Origin: Sphingomonas mali NBRC 15500
GTDB taxonomy: Bacteria > Pseudomonadota > Alphaproteobacteria > Sphingomonadales > Sphingomonadaceae
Direction of reading: 5' to 3'
DNA length: 64,000 bases
NCBI RefSeq assembly: GCF_001598415.1
Contig: NZ_BCYX01000008.1
Location: 1-64,000 of the forward strand
Made by a program: the position numbers and the translations under genes. The notes beneath the pieces are model-generated. The model made no database searches. It had not been told where the DNA came from and saw only the letters and a program-made list of their open reading frames with translations. Shown here in pieces: positions 41,953-52,566 of the stretch (position 1 is the stretch's first letter; every line of letters begins with the position of its first letter).

Positions 41953-43574
41953 CCATGACCCTGCTTCTCCTCGCGTTGAAATCCCTGCTGGTGGCGGCGG
42001 TCACGCTCGGTTTGCTGCGGTTGACCCGCGCGCGGTCGGCCGCCGAGCGTTCGACCATCGCCCATCTCGGGCTGTTCGCGCTCGTCGCCTTGCCGCTCGC
42101 CAGCCTTGCGCTGCCGGCGCTGGACTTGCCGTTGCCCGCGCCGATGGCGCAGATGGCCACGGTTGATCCGGTCGAGCGGACGACAGCTCCGCTCCCCGCA
42201 CGCGATAAGGCGGCTCCGATCGCCGCCGCCATGTCGCCGGCCGTGCCCGCCGAGCCGGTTTGGGTAGGCGCCCTGTCCGGTGCGGCGCGATACGCCTTTC
42301 TGCTACCAACTCTCGTGCTGCTTGCGCTGACGCTTGCCGCCTTGCTCCGCCTGGTCGGGCTGCGCGCACGCGCCGATGTGCTGGTCGACCCCGACTGGTT
42401 GAGCGCACTTGCCCGCGCGCAACGGCGTATGGGATTCAAGAACGGCACCGCCTTACTCTGGAGCGACGAGCTCGGATCGCCGGTCAGCTGGGGTCTGATG
42501 CGCCCGGTCATTCTGCTCAACAACGCCGCGGTGGCAGCGCCCGAACAGGCCGAGGCGATCATCGCGCACGAACTCGCGCATGTCGTCCATTTCGACTGGG
42601 CGAAGCTGATCCTGGCGCGGGTCGCCACCGCCACCTTCTGGTTCAATCCCCTGGCCTGGGTGCTGGCGCGGGAGGCGCACCAATTGCGCGAGGAATCGGC
42701 CGACGACGCGGTGCTCGCGGCGAACATCGCAGGGCCCGATTATGCCGAATTGCTGATCGGCGTCGCCCGCCATCAATGCCGCGGCACGTTGCTGGGCGCG
42801 CATGGCGTCGCGCCGTCGAAAAGCTCGCTCGGCCGCCGCGTTCGGCGCGTACTCGACCAGAGCCCGGCGCGCGGCCGGTCCGGGCGCTCCTGGGTCGCGG
42901 GCTTCGCGACGGGCATGCTGAGCATGGCGGTGCCGCTTGCGGCCGTAACATTCGTGCCCAGCCATACTGCGCTGGCCACCATCCACACGCAGAGCGGGCA
43001 ACCTCTGGGTGCCGGTACGCCGACCGAGGGGGCGTCGCGAGTAGCGACAAAAACTGGCGCAACGCGGTCGACGACCGTTGCGGTGGCCCCGAACCCGGCC
43101 AGTTCGACCTTGGGGTCGGCACCCGTGCCGATCGCTGCATGGCAGGGTCAGCAAGCCCAAACGTCGCGCCAGTCCGACAATGGCGATGACGCTGCTGAAA
43201 TGCGCGTGCTGGGCATCAGCAGCGACTATCGGCGCGGCATGGCCGAGGCTGGATTCCCCAATCTGTCGAGCGACGAGCTGGCGGAAGCGCGTGCCGGCGG
43301 CGTCTCCCCGGAATATGCGCGCGACATGCGGGCGACCGGCATGCGCCTCAGCCTGGATGACGTGATCGAAGCGCGCAACATGGGCCTCAGTGCGGCCTAT
43401 ATCGCCGCGATGCGCAGGTTCGGGATCAAGGGTGATCTCGACGATTACCAGGGGATGCGGTCGGTGGGCGTTACTGCCGATTTCGTCCGCAGACTGAGAT
43501 CGCGCGGCATCAAAACCACCGACCCGGATGAACTGACCTCGCTCCGAGCAGCGGGTTCCGCCGGCGATCCCTGA
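41949..43574 (+). CDS. M56 (BlaR1/MecR1-type) metallopeptidase with C-terminal repeats
   Basis: 541 residues. N-terminal membrane helices, then the zinc motif HELAH (residues 207-211) with a downstream acidic ligand (EESADDA), and a further membrane segment near residues 310-330. After a Thr/Ser/Pro-rich linker, the last ~120 residues hold about four ~26-residue repeats of the type LR..GVS.EY...M...G...LS.DE in place of the penicillin-binding sensor of BlaR1. It probably senses a periplasmic signal and cleaves the repressor. ATG overlaps the blaI-type stop codon. Confidence 0.88.
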   Translation: MTMTLLLLALKSLLVAAVTLGLLRLTRARSAAERSTIAHLGLFALVALPLASLALPALDLPLPAPMAQMATVDPVERTTAPLPARDKAAPIAAAMSPAVPAEPVWVGALSGAARYAFLLPTLVLLALTLAALLRLVGLRARADVLVDPDWLSALARAQRRMGFKNGTALLWSDELGSPVSWGLMRPVILLNNAAVAAPEQAEAIIAHELAHVVHFDWAKLILARVATATFWFNPLAWVLAREAHQLREESADDAVLAANIAGPDYAELLIGVARHQCRGTLLGAHGVAPSKSSLGRRVRRVLDQSPARGRSGRSWVAGFATGMLSMAVPLAAVTFVPSHTALATIHTQSGQPLGAGTPTEGASRVATKTGATRSTTVAVAPNPASSTLGSAPVPIAAWQGQQAQTSRQSDNGDDAAEMRVLGISSDYRRGMAEAGFPNLSSDELAEARAGGVSPEYARDMRATGMRLSLDDVIEARNMGLSAAYIAAMRRFGIKGDLDDYQGMRSVGVTADFVRRLRSRGIKTTDPDELTSLRAAGSAGDP

Positions 43575-43730
43575 GCCCCAGCGCCAGTCCGTCCCCTAAT
43601 CGATAGTTCGTAACGCCCCCCAAGGGGCGACCGGCCCCTCGCGACTGATTGCCCTCGCATTCGCCCGCACCCTGCGGCGCGGACCGATGGCGCGCGCCTA
43701 GGCCGCATCGCCCGACCGAAGGAGTAGATC

Positions 43731-45821
43731 ATGCCTGTTCACTTGCAGCGCGCCGTTGGCCTTCTGGCGCTGGCGACCGGCCTTTGCGCCCCGACCGCCG
43801 CCTTGGCCGGCCAGGACACGCCCTCCGCATCGGCCGGTGGCGATACGGCCGCCAAGGATGCCAACGTCTTCACACCCGATTTTTTCGCGCGCTTCGCCCC
43901 GCAGACGGCCTATGACATGCTGTCGCAAGTGCCGGGCTTCACCATCCGCGCCGCCGACGATACGCGCGGACTGGGCCAGGCGTCGGAGAACGTGCTGATC
44001 AACGGCCAGCGCGTGACCGACAAATCGGGCGGCGCAGCAGCGCAATTGCAACGGATATCGGCCAACGAAGTGCTGCGCATCGAGCTCAGGGAAGCGGCCT
44101 CGTTCGGGATCGCCGGGCTGACCGGCCAGGTTGCCAACGTGATCCTCAAGACCAATCGCAAGGGCAGCGGCAATTTCAGCTGGAGCCCGCAAGTGCGCGC
44201 GCATTATGCCGAGCCGCGCTGGTTCGCCGGGTCGATCAGTTATAACGGCTCGACCGGCGGCCTGGACTATACAGTGTCGCTCGAGAACAAGCCGTCACGC
44301 GGCGCGCTCGGCGGCAACGACTATCGCGTGCTGTCGCCGACCGGCACCTTGCTCGAGCGCCGCGACCAGGTGAATTGGAACAGCAGCGACGACGCCAAGC
44401 TGTCCGCGATCCTCAAATATACCGGCAAGGACGGGATTCTTGCCAATTGGACGATGGATTATGATCCCTATTGGCAGCGCGGCGCCAACGATCAGCGCCG
44501 CATCCGCACCGACGGCAATGACGCTATGTGGATCAGCCTCAATCACACCTGGGGCTATCGCTACGACGTGAACGGGGACATCTCGGTGCCGCTGGGTGGC
44601 GGCCGGCTCAAGCTAATCGGCCTGCGCCATTTCGAGCACGCGCCGTTCCTCCTCGACCAACGCACCGATTATGACAGCGGGGCGCCCAGCGACGGTATCC
44701 GCTATGGCCAGGATGCCAAAACCAGCGAGACCGTGGGGCGGCTGGAATATCATTGGAAAGGCGGGCCGAACGACTGGACGATCTCGCTCGAGCGTGCCGA
44801 CAATAGGTTCGAACAGCTCAGCACGCTCGCTAATCTCCAGCCCGATGGCAGCTATGTTTCCATTCCCTATCCGCAAGGCAGCGGTATCGTCGCCGAGACG
44901 CGCTACGAGGGTCTCGCGACGCTGAGCCGCTCGCTATCGCGCAATCTCGATCTGCAAGTGGCCGGCGGCGCCGAATATTCCGAGCTCGGCGAACGGAGCA
45001 CCGGCGAAAAGCCCCGGCGCTTCTTCCGCCCCAAGGGGAGCCTGTTGCTGGCGTGGCGCCCGGCGCGCGGCTGGGATGCCAGCCTCAAGCTCGAACGCCG
45101 GGTCGGCCAGATCAGCTTTTCGGACTTCCTCGCCAATCAGGACGTCACCAACAATCGCGGCAACGACGCCAATCCCAATCTCGTCCCACCGCAAAGCTGG
45201 GAAGCGACCGCGGAAGTCGCGCGCAATTTCGGCCGCTGGGGCAAGACGCGGCTGAAATTCTATCACTATCGGATCGAGGACATCGTCGACCATATCCCCG
45301 TCGGGATCGACGGCGATGCCGTAGGCAATTTGCCGCGCGCGACGCGGACGGGAATCGAGAGCATCAGCACGATCCAGTTCGATCCCCTGGGCTGGAAGGG
45401 CGCGAAGCTCGACGCCGATATCGGCATCGAACGCGCCCGCGTCCGCGATCCGTTGACCGGATTGCCGCGTGTGATCAGCAATACCCATGATCGCTGGGCG
45501 CAGCTGACCTTGCGGCACGACGTGCCCGGCACCCAATTCGCCTGGGGCGGCGGCCTGTCGTTCGACCATTACAGCCCGGTTTATTATCTCGACGAGGCCA
45601 ACCAGCAATGGGAAGGCCCCTATGCCAGCGCCTTTGTCGAGTTCAAGAATGTGCGCGGGATGAAGGTCAATTTCGAGGTGTTCAACCTCAATGACGGCCA
45701 TGTCCGCTATTGGCGCGACGTCTATTCCGGCCGCCGTAACGCCGCGCCGCTGGCGTTCCTGGAGCGCCAGCATCAGCGGGTCGGGCCGATCTTTACGCTG
45801 ACGGTCAGTGGGACGTTCTGA
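43731..45821 (+). CDS. TonB-dependent outer membrane receptor
   Basis: 696 residues with a signal peptide (MPVHLQRAVGLLALATGLCA, cleavage near ALAG), a plug domain (ENVLINGQRVTDKSGG) and a C-terminal beta barrel ending in aromatic Phe (...LTVSGTF), as expected for outer membrane proteins. It imports a ligand (siderophore, sugar or peptide) using TonB energy. GAAGGAG lies 8 bases before ATG 43731. It follows the M56 gene by 156 bases on the same strand, so regulation by the BlaI-type repressor is possible. Ligand unknown. Confidence 0.88.
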   Translation: MPVHLQRAVGLLALATGLCAPTAALAGQDTPSASAGGDTAAKDANVFTPDFFARFAPQTAYDMLSQVPGFTIRAADDTRGLGQASENVLINGQRVTDKSGGAAAQLQRISANEVLRIELREAASFGIAGLTGQVANVILKTNRKGSGNFSWSPQVRAHYAEPRWFAGSISYNGSTGGLDYTVSLENKPSRGALGGNDYRVLSPTGTLLERRDQVNWNSSDDAKLSAILKYTGKDGILANWTMDYDPYWQRGANDQRRIRTDGNDAMWISLNHTWGYRYDVNGDISVPLGGGRLKLIGLRHFEHAPFLLDQRTDYDSGAPSDGIRYGQDAKTSETVGRLEYHWKGGPNDWTISLERADNRFEQLSTLANLQPDGSYVSIPYPQGSGIVAETRYEGLATLSRSLSRNLDLQVAGGAEYSELGERSTGEKPRRFFRPKGSLLLAWRPARGWDASLKLERRVGQISFSDFLANQDVTNNRGNDANPNLVPPQSWEATAEVARNFGRWGKTRLKFYHYRIEDIVDHIPVGIDGDAVGNLPRATRTGIESISTIQFDPLGWKGAKLDADIGIERARVRDPLTGLPRVISNTHDRWAQLTLRHDVPGTQFAWGGGLSFDHYSPVYYLDEANQQWEGPYASAFVEFKNVRGMKVNFEVFNLNDGHVRYWRDVYSGRRNAAPLAFLERQHQRVGPIFTLTVSGTF

Positions 45822-45883
45822 ACACCGGTCTGGGGTCCGCCATCAACACGTGCGAAGTGCCGGAGGTGCAGGTCGTACAGACC

Positions 45884-47686
45884 CTAGCTGATCCGGCGCA
45901 GCGATAGCCGCGAACGACCGTCATTGTCGTTGATCGACATGGTCATGCTGTCGCCATTGACTGAGTAGCGCATGACCAGCCGCGACGAGACGAGATGGAT
46001 CGCGTTCTCGTTGATCTCGTAACTCTCGGTGTCGTCCGCATCGTCCAATCCGGCTTTCTTGCGATACGTCATCATCTCGCGGTCGTCGGTGAATTCGAGC
46101 CGATCACCGCGCGCCAGATCGGCGAACCCATCGGCGCTGACGATCTCCCATTTACCGATCACGGCTAGATGTCGGATTGTCTTGGGCATCTCGCCGCTAT
46201 AGCCAGCATAGAAGGCGGCCTGGCCGATCATCGTCGTGACCAGCTTGTCCTCCTTTTCCATCCCCGGCAGCCCGGAGCCACGCAACCGCGACTGTAGCCC
46301 CGTCAGCGTCGCGAACGCGCCCTTGGCGTCGTTACGCTGGTGGAAAGCGATGGTGGCGTCGCGCAGCGCGACATATTCGTCGACCAGCGCCATCGCCTGG
46401 CGCAGCGGCACGCTGGGTGTGCGATCGGATGCGAGCGCGGTCGCCTTGCCGGTGACCAAGCGATTCTCCTTACCCAGGCGATAGTCGAGCGACACGTCGG
46501 CGAGCGCTGTCCCAGGCGTTACCGCCGCGACGGGCAAATCGGCGCGATCGTCCGATTTGGCCATCGTCAGGAAGATGCCACCGCCATTCATCGACAAGAA
46601 CACGGTCGGCACGGTCACAGTGATAGCGCCGTCCTTGCCCTCGGTCATCACGCCGTCGGGCACACCGAACACGCCCGAAACCTTCCAGCCGGTGGTCGGT
46701 GTGACAGTCAGATGGAGATCATAAGCAAGTTCGCTGACCATTGTGTCGAGTTGTTTGTCGAACACGCTCTTCACGTCCTGGTCGGAGGCGAGGAAGAACA
46801 GGTTGCCGCCACGCGCGCTCGATACCTTGCTCGCCAGGCTTGCGTCGAACTGGACGCCGACCCCAATCGTGGTCAGTCCGATGCCGCGCTTCGACGCTTC
46901 TTCCGCCATCGCGGTAAAACTACCAGCATCGGTGCGACCGACATTGGGCTGTTCGTCGGTGAACAGCATCATTCGCGTATTTCCCTTGAACGTCTCCGCT
47001 TCGGCGAACGCAGTCGCGTACCCGACCTTCAGCCCTTCCTCCATATAGGTCGAGCCTTCGCTCTTTATCCGGTCGATCGCGGCGAGCACATCGTCGCGGC
47101 CGGTCGCGATGTCGGTCGGTGCCAGGTAGACTGCGGCGGTGTCGCCGTAGAGGATAATGCCGATCCGGTCGCCGGCGCGCATTTGTCCGACGATCTGGCG
47201 CAAGCTTGCGCGGACGCGGGCGAGCGGCGCGCCGTCCATCGATCCCGATTTGTCGACCACCGCGATCAGGTCTAGCGGCGGGCGCTTCCACGTCTTCTCA
47301 TCGATGTTCGATGCAAAGCCCAGGCCGACGAACTGACGGTCGCCCGGCCGGATCGCGAGCGAAGTAGGCGTGGCTTCGGTGACGATGCACATCAACTCCT
47401 TGCATCCCGCGTTTGTCGGCAGGGTGAGGTCATATTCGCCCATCAGGCCTTCAGCGGTGAGCGATTCGGGACGCGGCATACCAACCTCGTCGGCGATCGA
47501 GCGGAAATGCTTGATATCCTGGGCTCCGCCTTGGCGCACTTTCATGGCGGTAATGATGAGGTCGCCACCGCCGGCGTCGTCCTGATCCTGGTCGGGTGGG
47601 GGAGGGGGTGCGGTCTGCGCCAATGCCGCGGTGGACGTCAGCATGGCGGCCGCCAGGCCGAGGATGCGAAGCGAAACCACAGTCAT
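45884..47686 (-). CDS. Secreted von Willebrand factor A-domain protein
   Basis: 600 residues with a signal peptide (VSLRILGLAAAMLTSTAALAQ) and a VWA domain around residues 140-340 bearing a MIDAS motif DKSGSM, a metal-dependent adhesion or protein-binding site. The flanking regions contain ...SVPLRQAMALVDEYVALRDA and a long C-terminal beta-rich part (WEIVSADGFADLARGD). It likely acts in the periplasm as a binding or scaffold protein; partner unknown. It is convergent with the TonB receptor. Confidence 0.85.
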   Translation of the reverse strand: MTVVSLRILGLAAAMLTSTAALAQTAPPPPPDQDQDDAGGGDLIITAMKVRQGGAQDIKHFRSIADEVGMPRPESLTAEGLMGEYDLTLPTNAGCKELMCIVTEATPTSLAIRPGDRQFVGLGFASNIDEKTWKRPPLDLIAVVDKSGSMDGAPLARVRASLRQIVGQMRAGDRIGIILYGDTAAVYLAPTDIATGRDDVLAAIDRIKSEGSTYMEEGLKVGYATAFAEAETFKGNTRMMLFTDEQPNVGRTDAGSFTAMAEEASKRGIGLTTIGVGVQFDASLASKVSSARGGNLFFLASDQDVKSVFDKQLDTMVSELAYDLHLTVTPTTGWKVSGVFGVPDGVMTEGKDGAITVTVPTVFLSMNGGGIFLTMAKSDDRADLPVAAVTPGTALADVSLDYRLGKENRLVTGKATALASDRTPSVPLRQAMALVDEYVALRDATIAFHQRNDAKGAFATLTGLQSRLRGSGLPGMEKEDKLVTTMIGQAAFYAGYSGEMPKTIRHLAVIGKWEIVSADGFADLARGDRLEFTDDREMMTYRKKAGLDDADDTESYEINENAIHLVSSRLVMRYSVNGDSMTMSINDNDGRSRLSLRRIS

Positions 47687-47728
47687 CGCGCTCTCCCTCT
47701 TTTATGTTGGGAGATGAAATAACATGAA

Positions 47729-47741
47729 ACCCAATTTGGGT
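47729..47741. other. Palindrome upstream of VWA gene
   Basis: ACCCAATTTGGGT is a perfect 13-base palindrome 43 bases upstream of the VWA start. It could be an operator or part of the glnA terminator region; role unknown. Confidence 0.35.
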
Positions 47742-47777
47742 GTGAGTCGAATCTTTTGGGGTGGATTGGCCATGGAA

Positions 47778-47807
47778 AAGGGCGCCGGGATTGCTCCTGG
47801 CGCCCTT
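47778..47807. terminator. Intrinsic terminator downstream of glnA
   Basis: AAGGGCGCC and GGCGCCCTT form a nine-base stem with a 12-base loop. Read leftward it ends in a short T-tract (TTTT), read rightward in TTCTTT, so it can work in both directions. It lies between glnA (end 47916) and the VWA promoter. Confidence 0.75.
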
Positions 47808-47822
47808 CTTTGTTGGTCCCGC

Positions 47823-47898
47823 CGCGGCAAAGCCGCGTCGTCGGTTCTCGCAAGCGAGACCGGCCGACAGCGCGGATGCGAGTTTTGCTCGCACCCGC
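47823..47898. repeat. Cluster of three hairpins downstream of glnA
   Basis: Three stem-loops follow one another: CGCGGC-aaa-GCCGCG at 47823-47837, GGTTCTCGCAAGCGAGACC near 47843-47861, and GATGCGAG-ttttg-CTCGCACC near 47875-47895. Together with the terminator at 47778 they make the glnA 3' region highly structured. Confidence 0.6.
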
Positions 47899-47915
47899 GC
47901 GGTCGCGGCCGCGCT

Positions 47916-49328
47916 TTACGCGCTGTAGTACATATCGAACTCGACCGGGCTCGGGGTCATCTCGAACCGCGCGACGTCGGCGCGCTTGATTTCGATATAG
48001 GCCTCGATCTGGTCCTTCGAGAACACGTCGCCCTTGAGCAGGAAGTCCATATCGGCTTCCAGGCTGTCGAGCGCCTCACGCAGCGATCCGCATACGGTCG
48101 GCACTTCGGCCAGCTCGGCCGGGGGCAGGTCGTACAGGTTCTTGTCCATCGCATCGCCCGGGTGGAGCTTGTTCTGGATGCCGTCGAGGCCAGCCATGAA
48201 CAGCGCCGCATAAGCGAGGTACGGATTGGCCATCGCGTCGGGGAAGCGGACTTCGACGCGCTTGGCCTTGGCGCCGGTGCCGTACGGGATGCGGCACGAC
48301 GCCGAGCGGTTGCGCGACGAATAGGCCAGCAGCACCGGCGCTTCATAGCCCGGCACCAGCCGCTTGTAGCTGTTGGTGGTCGGGTTGGTGAAGGCGTTGA
48401 GCGCCTTGGCGTGCTTGATGATGCCGCCGATGAAATACAGGCACATGTCCGACAGACCCGCATAGCCGTTGCCGGCGAACAGCGGCTCCTTGCCGTTCCA
48501 GATCGACAAGTGCGTGTGCATGCCCGAACCGTTATCTTCCTTGATCGGCTTGGGCATGAAGGTGGCCGACTTGCCATAGGCATGAGCCACCTGGTGCACG
48601 ACGTACTTGTAAATCTGCATGCGGTCGGCGGTCTGGGTCAGCGTGCCGAAGGTCAGGCCGAGCTCATGCTGCGCGGCGGCCACTTCGTGGTGGTGCTTGT
48701 CGCACGGCAGGCCCATCTCGATCATGGTCGAGACCATCTCGCCGCGGATATCGACCGCCGAGTCGACCGGCGCGACGGGGAAATAGCCACCCTTGGCGCG
48801 CGGGCGGTGACCGAGATTGCCGCCTTCATATTCGCGGCCCGTATTGGTCGGCAGTTCGATATCGTCGATCTTGTAATAGGACGTCGAATAGCTCGTTTCG
48901 AACTGCACGTTGTCGAACATGAAGAACTCGGCCTCGGGGCCGACATAGACGGTGTCACCGATGCCCGTGGTCTTGAGATAGGCTTCGGCGCGCTTAGCGG
49001 TCGAGCGCGGGTCACGGGCATAGAGCTCGCCGGTCGACGGCTCGACGATGTCGCAGACCAGGATCAGCATCGGCGTCGCCGAGAACGGATCGACATAGAT
49101 CGCGTCGAGATCCGGCTTCAGGATCATGTCCGACTCGTTGATCGCCTTCCAGCCTTCGATCGACGATCCGTCGAACATGAAGCCGTCGGTCAACTCGTCC
49201 TCGCCGACGACCGACGAGACCATGGTCAAATGCTGCCACTTGCCCTTGGGGTCGGTGAAGCGGAGGTCGACCCATTCGATCTCCTCGTCCTTGATCTTCT
49301 TCAGAACGTCACTGGCTGTCGTCGCCAT
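47916..49328 (-). CDS. glnA: Glutamine synthetase type I
   Basis: 470 residues, dodecameric GSI-beta. It makes glutamine from glutamate, ammonia and ATP. The adenylylation tyrosine is Tyr399 in [11 protein letters not shown], implying control by GlnE. Metal/ATP motifs FMDAK-like region ([31 protein letters not shown]) are present. It follows glnB on the same strand; the two probably form the glnBA operon. The upstream gap contains a TATGTT-N14-AACATA inverted repeat. Confidence 0.97.
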   Translation of the reverse strand: MATTASDVLKKIKDEEIEWVDLRFTDPKGKWQHLTMVSSVVGEDELTDGFMFDGSSIEGWKAINESDMILKPDLDAIYVDPFSATPMLILVCDIVEPSTGELYARDPRSTAKRAEAYLKTTGIGDTVYVGPEAEFFMFDNVQFETSYSTSYYKIDDIELPTNTGREYEGGNLGHRPRAKGGYFPVAPVDSAVDIRGEMVSTMIEMGLPCDKHHHEVAAAQHELGLTFGTLTQTADRMQIYKYVVHQVAHAYGKSATFMPKPIKEDNGSGMHTHLSIWNGKEPLFAGNGYAGLSDMCLYFIGGIIKHAKALNAFTNPTTNSYKRLVPGYEAPVLLAYSSRNRSASCRIPYGTGAKAKRVEVRFPDAMANPYLAYAALFMAGLDGIQNKLHPGDAMDKNLYDLPPAELAEVPTVCGSLREALDSLEADMDFLLKGDVFSKDQIEAYIEIKRADVARFEMTPSPVEFDMYYSA

Positions 49329-49410
49329 AACCCCAGACCCTTTCTCTTTCAGTCGTAAATCCGGCGAACCGGAGAATCATGTTGCTCGTGCGTGAGCGCT
49401 GCTGTCACAT

Positions 49411-49436
49411 TATGTTGCGGTGCGTCAAATAACATA
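49411..49436. promoter_or_regulatory. Inverted repeat in glnB-glnA gap
   Basis: TATGTT (49411-49416) and AACATA (49431-49436), 14 bases apart, lie about 85-105 bases upstream of the glnA start. It could bind a regulator. It does not match the NtrC consensus. Confidence 0.4.
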
Positions 49437-49480
49437 GGTGCTCAAGTTGGGCGTCGGCCGTCCTTCTTCAGATCGCCGCC

Positions 49481-50456
<976 letters not shown>

Positions 50457-50497
50457 ACCCATTCTCTAGCCACTTTACACCCGACCGACAAAATGTA

Positions 50498-50513
50498 TAA
50501 GCACTTACGCTTA
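50498..50513. promoter_or_regulatory. Candidate MarR box
   Basis: TAAGC-acttac-GCTTA is an inverted repeat with five-base arms in the divergent gap, 24 bases before the S41 peptidase gene. It is a plausible MarR-family binding site, not proven. Confidence 0.4.
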
Positions 50514-50537
50514 CAGATGTAAACGAAGGAGCGGGAT

Positions 50538-51605
50538 ATGGATCGGCGGGCTTTTCTCGGGCTGTCGGCGGCGGCGGTCGCGGCGTTGGGCAGCGGTGGC
50601 GCCGGTGCGTTCGAGGACGCGCCGCGCGCCGACCCCACGCTCGCGCTCGCCGACCTGCTCGAGACCGGTTATGTCATTCCCGAGATCGGCAAGCGCTACG
50701 CCGCGATGCTGCGGCAAAAGGCGGCGGCCGGTGCCTATAAGGATATCGCCGACCCGGCCGAACTCGGTCAGCGGCTGACCGCCGATTTGTTGGCGGTGTC
50801 GTCGGACCGCCATCTGCGTGTCGTACCCGCGGCGATGCTCGGCCCCAATGATGGGCCCAAACCGCCGGCAGGCACGGCCGCGCCGCAGCCTACCGCACCG
50901 GCCCCGCGCGCGCCGACGGGGCCGCAGCCGCCCCGCCGCGCGGTGATCGAGGATGCCGGCTGGGTCGCGAAGGACGTTGCCTATATCCGCTTCACCGGCT
51001 TTCCCGATGATGCCGACGTCGCCGCAGCGAGCGATCGCTTCATGCGCGAGCATGCGACGGCCAAGGCGGTGATCATTGATTGCCGGTACAATGGCGGCGG
51101 CGGGGTCGCGCAGATGAATGCGATACTGCCCTATCTCTTCGCCAAGCCGGCAGTACTGGTGCAGATGGAAATGGTCGAGTCGATCGCCAAGGCGCGCGGC
51201 AATCCCTTTGCCGAGGATGCTTTCATGCGTCCGGCGAGCGGCGCGGCGCCCGGGATCGTCCGTACCGAACATTATGTCGTGCCCAAAGCCGACGAGACCC
51301 GGCTGTTCGGCGCCAAGGTCTTCTATCTGACCTCGGCCCGGACCGCATCCGCCGCCGAACATCTTGCGCTCGCCTTCAAGCATACCGGCCGCGCCACCCT
51401 GGTCGGTGAAACCACCGCGGGCGCTAACCATTTCGGCGGGTTCGAACGGATCGGCGGCGGACTCGCGGTGTTCCTGCCGGTCGGCCGGACGATCGATCCG
51501 GCGACCGGCAAGGACTGGGAAGGGACTGGGATCGTCCCCGACGTCGCAGTGGCGCCGACACTCGCGCTCCAGGAAGCACTCAAACGCGCCGGTGCTATCG
51601 CCTAG
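50538..51605 (+). CDS. S41-family peptidase, Tat-exported
   Basis: 355 residues. A twin-arginine start (DRRAFLGLSAAAVAALGSGG) leads to an Ala/Pro-rich spacer (residues ~103-135) and a C-terminal-processing-protease-type (S41, IRBP-like) domain. Catalytic Ser271 is in SARTASAAEHLALAF with the VGETTAGANHFGG block after it. It probably cleaves or binds periplasmic protein. GAAGGAG precedes ATG 50538. The stop overlaps the opposing hydrolase stop (CTAG). Confidence 0.85.
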   Translation: MDRRAFLGLSAAAVAALGSGGAGAFEDAPRADPTLALADLLETGYVIPEIGKRYAAMLRQKAAAGAYKDIADPAELGQRLTADLLAVSSDRHLRVVPAAMLGPNDGPKPPAGTAAPQPTAPAPRAPTGPQPPRRAVIEDAGWVAKDVAYIRFTGFPDDADVAAASDRFMREHATAKAVIIDCRYNGGGGVAQMNAILPYLFAKPAVLVQMEMVESIAKARGNPFAEDAFMRPASGAAPGIVRTEHYVVPKADETRLFGAKVFYLTSARTASAAEHLALAFKHTGRATLVGETTAGANHFGGFERIGGGLAVFLPVGRTIDPATGKDWEGTGIVPDVAVAPTLALQEALKRAGAIA

Positions 51606-52447
51606 CCGCGAACGAAGCGGGCGATATCGGCAGAGAGACGGTCGCTTCGCGTCAGCGGCAGCGCATGCGAGGCGCCTTCGTACACCAGCAACTCGCTATT
51701 CGGGATCATTGCATGCGCCAGTTCGGCGCTCTGCTCCAGCGGGCAACTCTGATCGGCGCTGCCATGGACGATCAGGGTCGGGCACGTGAATGCCGCCATG
51801 TCGGCGCGGACGTCGGCGTTGATGTTGGTGCGGGTATGCTCGATCGCCGCATGCAAGGTCGCGCGCAGCACCAGTCCGGTGCCCCAGGCGACCAGGTGCG
51901 GTGACACCTGCTCGGGTGCGAAGAACGGCTCGGCCATAGCCGCGACAAAGGCTGGCCTGTCGGCCATCAGCATGGTGACTTGCGCGGCAAGCGGCTCGGT
52001 GCGGCTGGCCGGATCGGGAAACAGGCCCGGCGCCGTGCCGGCGACCAGGACTGTCCCGGCCACCCGCGCGACGCCATGGCGCGATAGATAGCGCGCGACC
52101 TGGCAGGCGGCCATCGAATGCGCGACCAGCGTCACCCGATCGAGTCCGAGCCGCTCGATCACCGTGGCGAGATCGTCGGCCAGGCCATCCAGATCATGCC
52201 CGGCAACAGCCGGCGAGGATCGCCCGCAGCCGCGCTGATCGTACGCGACGCAGCGATGTCCCTGACGAACCAGGTCGGCGGTCTGGCGCTCCCAGAATTC
52301 GGTGTTCATCGTCCAGCCGTGCACGAACAACAGCGTCGGGCCGTGGCCCATATCCTCAAAGTAAAGCTGCTCGCCATCGGGGGTGGGGATCAGGCCGCGG
52401 CTCGGGCGGAGAGCCTGGCGGGGGGCGAGGTCGGTGATCGCGTACAT
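51602..52447 (-). CDS. Alpha/beta hydrolase
   Basis: 281 residues. Core blocks: oxyanion loop LLFVHGWTMNTEFW, nucleophile elbow VAHSMAACQ (Ser, but the usual Gly at the second position after Ser is Ala), acid region IVHGSADQSCP and His in EGASHALPLTR. Substrate unknown; esterase, lactonase or haloperoxidase-like roles are possible. ATG 52447 follows AAGGAGAACAGCC. A divergent XRE/MmyB regulator with a palindromic operator between implies it is that regulator's target. Confidence 0.88.
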   Translation of the reverse strand: MYAITDLAPRQALRPSRGLIPTPDGEQLYFEDMGHGPTLLFVHGWTMNTEFWERQTADLVRQGHRCVAYDQRGCGRSSPAVAGHDLDGLADDLATVIERLGLDRVTLVAHSMAACQVARYLSRHGVARVAGTVLVAGTAPGLFPDPASRTEPLAAQVTMLMADRPAFVAAMAEPFFAPEQVSPHLVAWGTGLVLRATLHAAIEHTRTNINADVRADMAAFTCPTLIVHGSADQSCPLEQSAELAHAMIPNSELLVYEGASHALPLTRSDRLSADIARFVRG

Positions 52448-52502
52448 GGCTGTTCTCCTTGAGGTTGGTGAGGCCATGATGCGGATTGCCGCAGCCGAAC
52501 CA

Positions 52503-52519
52503 ATTACCTGACAGGTAAT
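52503..52519. promoter_or_regulatory. Operator between hydrolase and XRE/MmyB regulator
   Basis: ATTACCTGACAGGTAAT is a perfect 17-base palindrome (8-base arms) 48 bases from the XRE start and 56 from the hydrolase start. Confidence 0.8.
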
Positions 52520-52566
52520 GGCGCGTCGTCGCGACGCGGTTAGGATGGCTGTTGAAAGGATGGTTC

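Noticed and set aside
47724..49358. 544-residue + frame opposite glnA
   Set aside because: Shadow of glnA; glnA is unambiguous on the minus strand.
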